Part shown: positions 50,622 through 61,400 of the stretch, one piece after another
Numbering within the stretch: position 1 is the first letter of the stretch
How the letters are laid out: each line of letters starts with the position of its first letter
From: Bugula neritina
Taxonomy: Eukaryota > Bryozoa > Gymnolaemata > Cheilostomatida > Bugulidae
DNA length: 64,000 bases
Reading direction: 5' to 3'
NCBI GenBank assembly: GCA_964035545.1
Contig: OZ037765.1
Location: forward strand, 10,658,698 to 10,722,697
The notes under the pieces: generated by a model
What the model was told of the DNA's origin: nothing
Database searches by the model: none
Seen by the model: only the letters and a program-made list of their open reading frames with translations
Program-made: the position numbers and the translations under genes

Positions 50622-53600
50622 CTAGATTTAAAAAATATAATAATTATGAGCTCTCACATCAACATGAATAACTGTCCTAAAAATGGTCAAAAACAATAAA
50701 TTGATTAAGCATGCATTAGTTATTGATTATGCAATGTTATAACTCATAGATTTTGATCACTAATGCCTTACAGCATTCATAGCCTACTTAAACTATATAA
50801 GAAGACTGTAACTATTGTTATAAATGAAAATTATCACTAATTTGTATTAGGATGCCTTAAAATAAATTTATTGTCATAACTTGAGAAAATAAAAAGTTTT
50901 AGATGCAATTACAACAAGCTCACACATACATACATATGCATCTGTTACATATATAGCCTAGCAAAATAAAATGATAAAAGAGCTGTGTTTCAATGATTAA
51001 GACTGGGAAATGTAACTTCTATAAAATTAGCATGTTTAAATTTTAAACAAGATAAATAAATGTTTTGCCAATCTATGACGCAAGTTTATGTATCTGTAGT
51101 CGGAATAAGCATGGCAGGTGATATTTAGCATGCATGCAATTTTATTAAGCAAATACTTTCAAAATCCAACACCAACCATGGGAATTAACAATCAATGTGA
51201 TCACGAATAAATATGAGCTTTAACTAGACATACTAGTAAGCAACAGCAACAATGACAATACTAATATGTGCAATAAAAAGATAATGGTAATAGTAGTAAT
51301 AGTCGACTTAAATGTTAGATATCTACAACAGCCTTCATTGATTGACTATGCATGCTATTACTAAGACTAACAGCAGAATTCAGTTAATAGGCAGCAGCTA
51401 TTTAAATGTCTGCAAACATTAATCATATTTATTTCCTAAAAACATACGTAGCTACATATATGGCGGTGATAGTTGTTACAATGCGCCCTTAAGATATTGA
51501 TATCACCTAATATTAGTATTAGTGACATCACTGTGATAGCTATCACTATAACTACCAAAAGCAAAAGCAAATTTAGTTTAGCCTGTTTGAATTATTATTA
51601 TCATTTCCACTCAGCTGTTTGATAATTTAAATAAATTAATGATTAGCATTGAAGATGGTGACTACTAAACCAAAGCCAACTACTTATATTCATACTGAAA
51701 TAATTATAGCTAAAGAAGTCGTTTTAACAGTGGAAGTTAGACTGTTATCTTATCAAACTTATTTTGTTAAAGGGTCACTATAGTGGTGAGTGCAAATGGG
51801 CATTAGCCTCAAAAATTATGTTACTGTAACTCACACTGTAAATGCAAGACTAATAGTAATTGGCCATGCCAACATAAAAATTAGATGATAGAAACTGTAA
51901 AACTTACACTGAAACAATGGCATGTTGATTCAATCATAAGAACTGTAAATTTCTGTACTTTGTCCTTACTACTAGCGCTTATTGCTACAATATGAGTAAG
52001 TTTAGTCATTTTATAAAACTTACTGACTTTTTAAATTTGAATTTCAAATTTCATATAATATTTGTAGAGTTTTAGTTTTAGTGGAAAGCAAAAAAGCTAC
52101 TTTTCCTTAAGCAATTTTAGCTATAAAATATCAATATTCCCATAAACTTCTATTATCCAAAATTATTATGACAATATAAATTATATCACTAATAATAATT
52201 TCAATATCAATATAGGCAACAAAGCAACAATAACACTATCAGTATCTGCATTAATAATTTATATTCCTTTGCAGTAAATGTCATAGTGATAGTTATATTG
52301 ATATTCAATATCAATATGAATATGAAATGAATGATTCATATTTATATTTTAATTTATATTGATCTATTATTCTTATTCATATATTCATAACACAACATTG
52401 CTGTTGCGATTGTAAATACTAAATTAAAATACTAAGTACTAAAGTAGTAATTTAGTGTAACTTGCATTCAATTATTTTTAATATTTATTAGACATTAGAC
52501 TCACAACTGTTAGACAAAGTGTTGCACTTACAGTTAGTGTTAGTTACTATCACTGTGACATTTACACAAGTTGAACTTGAAGTTCCAAGCAATTTACTTC
52601 TACTTTTAGAATTACTATTAGTAATACTAATAGTAATACTAATAGTATCACTATTAGTATTACTATTAGTATTACTATTACTATTAGTATTAGATTTACT
52701 TTTAGTCACCCGTACAGGACTACGACCGTATAGGTGTGAAAGAATTAGATTTACTTTTAGTGTGGCTGCAAGTGCAAGTGCAACACTAACAGTAACTGTA
52801 AGGTTTAACTCTAAGTTTTTAGGGCTTATAATTTATACTTATATGTAAGACATATAACTCATAGTAATATTCATAAAAAATATGCACGAGTAAATAACTA
52901 CAAAACTGACATGTAACTGAGATTATGCTTATTAAGCTAATTATTATAATTTGACTTATAAAGATTGGCTGAGCTATAAAAAAAAAAGAATTATCAATAG
53001 AATGTTCGGCTGCACTATCACGTGACATGATTTGCTAGCGAATCAGTTATTCATTTTCTTAGTAAATATCCGAAGCGTGGGTCATAATCAATATGATAAT
53101 CCCATTGTCTTGGACCAAAGATCTTCCTTACAAGGTAGATCAAAAATTCAGTTAGTAAAAATAAAAGTATGCGGTGCACAAATGGAAAAGGTATTTACAA
53201 ACTTCTGTGGAAAAATATTGATTGCATGCAACGTGAACATACTCTAATTCTAGAAAGTTATACTTATACTTATAGTTATTGATGAATAAAATTGAAAGTC
53301 AAAATGCCAATACTAATACTAATAGGCAATGGCACTATTCAAAATTCAAGTTCAATAAGTGAATGACAACTTATTATCAACGCGAACATTTATTGATTGG
53401 TAATATAATTATTAAAATTAGTCTTACACAAAATAAAAATGCTATTCATCATTTAAAAAATAGAAATCATAAGGACCATGTTCGTGATTTAAAAAACTAA
53501 GTCTGGTGTTTTCAAAAATGGTCATTTACTTTACAGTATGCTGATTTCTGGTGATTTATTATAAGGTCATAACTATAATTATATTATCAACGATGGATTG

Positions 53601-54015
53601 CAAAATATTCGTCGGTTTTTATTTAGCCGCGGTTGAACAACTATTATCTCCACTTTTTTATATTAGTATTATTTTGAGCATGTGAGTTTGTTGATATTCG
53701 TGTGGGTTTGTTACCGTGCATGCGGTTTTGTCGAATACACACGTGTCTATTAACGAATTCATATTTTAGCTCGTGTTCTCAAAATATTGATATTTACCAT
53801 TGTAAATGTAGTTTGCATAATGTTAAATTGAATTTTCACAGGCTTGTAAGTGCAAGTGATTTATGTTCTAGTAGTAGCATTTGTATCGTGGTTGGTCGCA
53901 ATTAGAGCGAGCAATTTATTATTCGTAATGACCAATGAGATATAGGGCCATTAAGATTATACCTAATTGCTACTAGACCCTCTAACGAATGGCTAGTTGT
54001 TCTTGCAATTCTCCG
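50622..54015. other. Divergent intergenic region, rich in dyad-symmetric AT repeats
   Basis: It separates the divergent helical-repeat (minus) and myosin (plus) genes. No exon was supported; a 71-codon frame at 53032-53247 has no recognisable homology. The region holds several palindromes (for example GTGATAGCTATCAC at 51533-51546) and a long hairpin-forming microsatellite at 52608-52690. Any 5' non-coding exon of the minus-strand gene should lie here. Confidence 0.5.
52608..52690. repeat. ATTACTATTAGT-type microsatellite forming a perfect 24-bp hairpin
   Basis: A 9-12-bp unit (ACTATTAGTAAT and its reverse complement) changes orientation in the middle. 52623-52646 is exactly complementary to 52650-52673 around an ATC loop. 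Partly inverted flanks (GTGTTGCACTTACAG near 52520 and AAGTGCAACACTAACAG near 52777) extend the symmetry. Confidence 0.92.
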
Positions 54016-54066
54016 CCTATTATGGTTATTTTTAAGCCAACGTTTTCCTAGGCTCACTTATAAGAG
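54016..54066 (+). promoter_or_regulatory. Muscle-type core promoter of the myosin gene: CArG box, MEF2-like site, TATA box
   Basis: CCTATTATGG at 54016-54025 is a perfect CArG box (CC, six A/T, GG), the binding site of SRF. It directly abuts TTATTTTTAA at 54026-54035, which fits the MEF2 consensus YTA(A/T)4TAR. A TATA box (TATAAGAG) starts at 54059. A TCACTCGG initiator-like sequence lies about 30 bp further on, followed by a splice donor GTAGGT at 54114. This spacing is typical of striated-muscle gene promoters. Confidence 0.72.
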
Positions 54067-54089
54067 TATGGTACCCAGCAATTTTAATT

Positions 54090-54113
54090 CACTCGGATAT
54101 AGCAGTCACTAAG
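54090..54113 (+). other. Probable non-coding first exon of the myosin gene
   Basis: It starts about 30 bp after the TATA box, within ACTCGGATATAGCAGTCA, and ends at AAG before GTAGGT. The matching acceptor is TTTTTAG at 55395-55401, which opens the second exon (55402-55670). That exon has 74 nt of 5' UTR before the ATG at 55476. A short untranslated first exon followed by a long first intron is common in muscle myosin genes. The start position is inferred from TATA spacing only. Confidence 0.55.
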
Positions 54114-55475
54114 GTAGGTTGAACTAATAAGTAAGTAATTGAGTTTGATAATTATGGATATACTTTTCAGGTTTATGTCATGACAATGCCAATAGGTGTT
54201 GAGTAATCCAAGAAGTTTTTAATTTTATTTGACACCATTTTGTACTGACATCAGAACCAGTGTAACTATAAGTAAAGTACTAATAGCTATCAGTCATCCT
54301 AAGTATAATATGCTCTAATGATACTTTTTTGTAGGGTAGGTAGAGTAAAAGTTTAACTTCATCTGCTTCATTATATTATAATTAATAATATTCTATTTCA
54401 AGATTCCAATGTAAACTAAGACTGAATCTTTCAAATATTGTATTGCTTTTGTTACAAGTAGTAATTACCAATCAAAATAAGTAAACATTCATTGTCCTTA
54501 TTTGATATCATTTTAGCTTAAAGTTGATTTTAGGCCTGTTTTACTTGTTGAAATTTTTATATTGGATTATTGTAAATCAAAATCAAAGCTCCAATAGGCA
54601 ACAACAATAGCAGCTACCAATTGCCATCAGTCCAAAGCCACCAAACTACAAAAAAAGCAATTAATAAATGATGGCTGATGGATACTATTTTGGTGATTTG
54701 TGGCTTGAACTGAACACTTATTATGTTAACCATTTTGTATTCTCTTTAAATCACTAGCTATTCCTTAAGTTTTAGATTGCCTATCCAATCATTTTCAAGT
54801 AGACATTGCAGCAAAACTGATTGCAAAACTGAAGTTGTTGGCTTTAGTTTAACTCTTGTTTATACTTAAATCATTATATTAAGTTGAGTAATAATGATTT
54901 TCAAGTAATAGTGATTTGGTTCACTTAAGTTCTATTTAAAACAGTTGAGATATATCATATATGTGTAATCAGTAATTAGTAATTGTGGATAGATTGGTAT
55001 AAGAAGCCTTTTTTTTCAATTACATTTAAATTAAAATTTTCTCTTTCATTTTACCGCTTTCATTGTTAAAATAGAACTTTGCGTTTAGTATAGGTTTTAT
55101 CTTGTATGATGTTCAATTTTCAAAAAGTTTTTTAGGCAGCACTAAATTTGAACATTTTTAATTATGTGCTTAGAAATTTTCAAGTACCGACATTAGATTA
55201 CTTAAATAAAATTTGATTGCTGTTTTTATTCGTGAGGTATTGCTGTTTAGTTTGCTTTTAACATTTTAGTAATGGTATACTAATCTCCGGTAGAGTCTTT
55301 ACCTTTTGTTTTCAACAACTTTTTTGTCTATGTGCTTTCTTGTGTATACTTTCTGGATTACATTTTCTATTTTGCCTGACTTGTTTCTGGTATATTTTTA
55401 GATCGGGCCTTTTTGACCGCTAGTTTTCGTTTTGCTGTTTTGCTATCAACGTTGAGGTGAGTGTTATTTGAAATT

Positions 55476-58400
55476 ATGGCTCGCCACAATCCTGATGATC
55501 CTGTCTTGGCCTATTTGGCTATAGACAGAAAAATGGCATTGGATGATCAAAAACGTCCATATGACGGGAAGAAGGCTTGCTTTGTGCCAGATAAAAATGA
55601 AGGCTTCGTAACTGCTGATATTGTGAGCTCTAAAGGAGATGAAATCACTGTTCAGACTGCTGCTGGGGAGGTGTGTACTTCTTTTATTGCTTATTTAATT
55701 ATGCTTATTTTTACACTATATTATGAAATATGCTGAAATGAAAATGCTTAGATTATAGCTTAAACTTACTCAAGCTTATAGTCACCATCCCTGCGAGAAA
55801 GCGCTTGATGGAAGGGGTTTTTGTTAAAGCAGTCTAAGGACTTATTCAGATGGGACACAGGGGCAATTATGACTGGATGCTCTTCCTAGCATCACCAATG
55901 GCCTTTGTCAAGGCTCAAACCTATAACTTAGTGCTTACTAGGCAAACACACTAAACCATAGATTATAGCTAAACTATTGGAAATGTATAAATGCATGATT
56001 TGTTGAAGTGGATTCTTACCTGTATATTTGATGTTATTTGTAGCAAAGAGCTGTGAACAAGGAAGATGTCCACCAAAGGAATCCCCCAAAGTTTGAGAAG
56101 ACAGAAGATATGGCCAACTTGACTTATCTCTCTGAAGCCGCTATATTGCACAATCTCAGAGAACGTTATCATTGCTGGAGGATTTATGTAAGTCGTACAG
56201 ACAATTCTGTTTCCATCAGAAAATGAAAATAGAGTAAAGGCTAAAATTTGCATCTGATAAAAGTTTATACCAATGCCGATTGATAATATTTTTAAATATT
56301 CACTATTTAATGTCAGATCAACCAACTTTCTACTTATGAGTTACATATAATTTATTGTTTTGTAAATATAAAAACCATAATTTAATATTCAAAGCAGCTG
56401 TAGAAAGCATGGCATTAGATGCATGGTTTAGTGTATAGAGCAACTGCATGGTAACAAAACACTTCAAACTGCAATTTTATTCTACATCTAGGCAAATAAA
56501 TTCTGCAGTATTTCACTAGATTTGGCTGGTCATCGTCCCCATGTGAGATTTTGTCTAGCCTCAAGTACTTATAAGTGATGATTTGGTGTATTCACCAGTA
56601 GTTGCAGCCATTAGGTTGAGAAATGCATACCTCACCGTATTAATAATCCTATTGATGAATGAAGTAAGAGTATGAGTTGGTAAGAATGGATGGGTTTGCA
56701 GGATTCTTTAGCCAGCTGGTTCTAAACATATGTGCCTGTTGCTATTCTATGTGGAGTAATTAAAGTAGCTCTCTGTCATGAACCTTTGATTAGGTGTATG
56801 TTTAAAGCTAAATGTTGAACATAAACACTGTAGCAGGGCATAATTAGGTAGAAAGTTAATTGTAGCTGGTATAATTACAGTAGACTAGGGGATAGAGGAA
56901 TTGCTGCTCTCATTACTGAATGGTTTTATGTCATAAATCCATATAAGGATGTAAACTGTTCTGTTATGAGAGATATAGTTTTAGCACCCCTTAACAGAGA
57001 TGCAATACCATATGTATACAGTATAGCACATATCTGCTTTAATTCTTTACCAAAGGTCAACTTATATTGCCTGGGCTTCTGCTCTCTTCTTAGATCCTTT
57101 ATCTATAATTCTTTGTAATGCCAGTCATAGTTTGTTCTTTTTATCAGCACTCCAGTCTTATTAATTAGGTAATTAGTTGAGACATGATAACCTGCATTCA
57201 TGTTCTCCAGGTCTTTTGTCATCTTAATAAGGGGAAGCAACTGCTTATCCATTGCCAGATAGCATTGCTTTTGCTGAAGGTGGGGAATTTAGACAGCGAT
57301 ATAATATGTTCAATCTGCTATGTAACACTTCTTTCAATGTCAGATTATAACTATAACTGTTATTGATAAAATTTTTCATTCTCAACTTGAAAAAAATTAC
57401 CAATGTTTTACTAATATAGGTAATTACTACAATCGTGTAAATAAATATCAAGCCAAACTTGTTATGTGTAAACTAAATCTCAAACAAGAGTGTCTTGTGT
57501 CACTGAGTGATCGCACAAATTTGATGAGCAAATGGATATTTGTAGATTTTCACAGCAAGCAATAAATACATTCTTACAATTTGTGTAAAAAGTTGAGTTG
57601 CTTATTACAAAGAGTATACAACATCTACCCAAAGAGCATATATAGGAATGGTGTGGCATTACACCTGCCTGTCTAATAACAATTTTATGATAATTTCAGA
57701 CATACTCTGGTCTGTTCTGTGTGGCGGTGAATCCTTACAAAAGATTGCCCATATACACTCAGGAGGTCATTGACATGTATAAAGGAAAGAGGAGAAACGA
57801 GATGCCACCTCATATCTTCTCTATCGCTGACAATGCGTATCATGACATGTTGCAAGGTACTTGATAGGTCTTTCATAAGTCTACACAAGTGGGCAATATG
57901 TCGCAATGAGACTAAACACTTGAACTTGAAAATTGTAACCTGGTATATATTTTTTATTTAAAAAAAACATATCATTTAAAGCTCAAATTATGTTCTATTA
58001 TTTTGCATGTAGTCAAAAATAATTTTTTTTATGACTTGTAAAAGTTTGCAATCTTTTATTTGAAACTATATTATATTTAGCTCGAGTAACTAAGTAATAT
58101 TAACTTTGTTTCGTGTCGCCCTATCAGTAATCATATGCTTTTTGTTGCAGACCGTGAAAACCAGTCCATTTTGATTACGTGAGTATCTTTAAACTCTACC
58201 TACTAAATAGCTGCACATTATATTCACACTATTGATTTGAATGTAAAACAAAAGAAGTTGTGTTGAATTAAATTATATTGTTAAGTCTCATAGTCATACA
58301 GCCATTGCCTTGTTACTAACTTTGTTTCATTTTGATGACTTTCATGCATGACCCATAACAATGTTCGAATGTTTTTTATTACCCGTCCTTTACTGCACTC

Positions 58401-61400
58401 CTCCAGGTATCGGGTTGAATTGTGACCTCATTTTTGTTCAATTTGAACTAACCTTTCTAATATCATTTGTGATCTTGTTCTAGATGCATTTTGTTTAACA
58501 AATGTTATTGTAACTGAAAATAATCTAAACAGATAATAGAAGTTCGAGAATACCATAAAAATACTAGCCTTTTATATATTTCTTTTGATGGAAAGCAAGC
58601 ACGATAATTAGTATTTGTTAATAATTTAATGATCAAATATTTTTGCACTAAATATTTTATTTTGTTCTTTTATTGTTTTCTTCCTGTTTTCATTGGTATT
58701 TTGTTGGTATTAATATACAGCATGATCACTTCTAACACCCACGTTGTTTGTCACTCACACAGCATGGCTACCCTTGAGTTTGTGTTCTTTCCTTTCCTAT
58801 GTTTAGTGGTGAGTCGGGTGCCGGAAAAACAGAAAACACCAAGAAAGTCATTCAATATTTTGCTCACATTGCTCATGCTGCCGTTAAGTCAACTGACAGT
58901 GCTGGTCCTAAAACAGTAAGTTTTCTGCCACATTGCTTACTAACCCTCCCGGCTGGTATGACAACTCCAATGGTTCACCTTATATAAAGAAGACTATCGC
59001 TTCCGTTTTCTTAAAAAAAACAAATAAATAATGTTATCGGTTAGGTCCAAATTTGTTGGCAGGCTCATATTAGCACGAGTAATGCTTTCGTTCAGATAGT
59101 CTTGACTTATATTTGGTGAACATTGCAGTCCAGTGAAATTTTTTTTGTTCAACAATAAAATAATAAACTTAACGTTCAGTGGTGAGTCTGGTGCCGGTAA
59201 GACTGAAAATACAAAGAAAGTCATCTCATACTTTGCCCACGTCGCTGCGGCGAGTAAGAAGAAAGAAGACGAAGGTCATACAGCAGAGGTACAATCTCGT
59301 CTTTCCGGTTATTTGCAGTTGATAACATTTTTAAGATGATTTTTTTCAAATTGTTCTCGATACTGTTATTGTTGATTCACAAGCTTTTAAAATTTGCATT
59401 TTTCTTAAATGTTTTGCAATTTAATACTGTAATGGTGTTATTGCAGATTAATAATACTTGTAATTGTCATAAAATGTTTAATTTAGAAAGTTTTTTCATA
59501 AAGCAAAACACTATGATGACATTTCAGGGAAGTATTATTTCTTTACTGTAGTTTGCATCTCTCCCTGTGATGTACAGTAAGTAAACATTGTTGACCTCAA
59601 AAATTGTTATCCTGTTGTGTTTGTCACCCCAGCTAGTTCCTTTATTGAATAATTAAAGATAAATTTCCCAGCTTTTCTATCAACTGTTGCTATTTTTACT
59701 TCTATGCCCTTTCATTTTTGCTGGTTAAGCCTGGTAAGCAAATTGGTAGCTTATGTAATGTAGTAACCTGGATTGAAGCACTCAAACCTCTACATACTTT
59801 GTAAAGTTCATATTCTATATTCTCCTTATAAGTTGGTTTGTGTGATTAGGCAATCACTTTTTAAATTGATGGGTTTCTATGAAGCTAGGTAATAATAGCT
59901 TTGTATTTCTCACAAGTAAGTTGATGATATTGCCTGTTTTGCAGGGAAACTTGGAAGATCAGATCATCCAGGCTAACCCAGTCCTTGAAGCCTTTGGAAA
60001 TGCTAAGACTGTTAGGAATAACAACTCCTCTCGATTTGTATGTTATTACTTTACAAGATTTTAACTAAGACATAAGTTGCTTCCTGAATTTTATTTGATG
60101 CAAAATTGTGTACCAAATTTGGATTTAAGAATGTATTTAATATGTTGTAGGGAAAGTTCATTCGTATTCATTTTGGTACAAATGGAAAAATTGCAGGCGC
60201 TGACATAGAATTCTGTAAGTGTATTCTTGCATCTTTATTATTTGGTTTTTGTATGATAGTTTTAATTTGCTGTAAAAATAATAGGTGGAACCTTAGCATT
60301 TATCAACAAATAGCATTGACTTATTATTTATATCTGATACCTGGAGTTGTTTTAAAATATTTATCAGTATTAATAATCATCTTTCATTTTTAATTTAAAT
60401 TTATGATATTACAAATTTTATATTAATCAACTTCAAATTCTGACATTAATTTGATGCAAAGAAATTTACCATTTTATGTTGAAATATGGGATAAATTCTA
60501 GATTTACTGGAGAAATCTCGTGTTACTGCTCAGCATGCTACAGAAAGAAATTTTCACATATTTTATCAGCTACTGAGTAGTAGCCACCCTGGATTAGCTG
60601 GTAAACTTGTAATCGAAACAGACATTCGGCAACATTTCTTAGTCTAGATTCTAAAATGTTCTGCTAATCTCCGTTTAACCTTGACCCAATCTCGTCTACC
60701 CTTGACATGTAAAATCCTATGTGATTCACAATCATTATCTTTCCTTCAAGATCTGTTAGAAAAGTCACGTGTCACGCAACAGATGGCAGCTGAAAGGAAC
60801 TTTCACATTTTCTATCAGTTACTTTCTCCTGCACTCCCCGGTGCTCATGGTAACTTTTGTGTGGCTAGCCATGTGATTTGAGTGAATATTCATTTTCTCT
60901 GCAACTCTCATTGTGTCTCTTAGCATGATGGGTTGTATTGTTAATTTTGTTTACTGTTGGCAAATAACAATATATAGAAAACATTAGCTATGTGCATGAG
61001 TTTGATTGTAGTAAACAGGCTATTTATGGGATAAATTGTCCTCTTATTTATTTCATTTGACTAACTTAAAATTTTGCTTATGAATTACATTAGTTTTGCG
61101 GTGCTTCAAGTAAATATAGGGTACAGAATTACCTCTTGGGTGTAACAAAATGGTGTCACATGGCAGTTTACAGAGGATTTGGTTGCATGTCAGCACAGAA
61201 GTGAAGCATCCTGTTGAACAATTCCCGTTTGAGTTTTTGCTCTTTTATATTATCATTTTGCTATTTGAAAGATGAGAACAAATTCCTACTTCTGATGGTT
61301 CTTATCTATTATTTCAGTAAACTCAGCTTGTTCTTGTTATAGAGAAACTGCTGGTGTCACCTGATCCTGGTCTCTACTCCATGATCAACCAAGGAGTGCT

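Noticed and set aside
52519-52848. 109-codon plus-strand and 73-codon minus-strand frames, Leu/Val- and Asn/Ser-rich
   Set aside because: Both are translations of the ATTACTATTAGT microsatellite and its flanks; no homology or splice context.
53032-53247. 71-codon plus-strand frame with non-repetitive sequence
   Set aside because: No recognisable domain and no partner exon in phase; could be an old pseudogene but cannot be supported.
56059-56187. Unusual residues YHCWRIY before the myosin TYSGLF motif
   Set aside because: Vertebrate muscle myosins also have Trp here (RYGSWMIY), so this is normal family variation.
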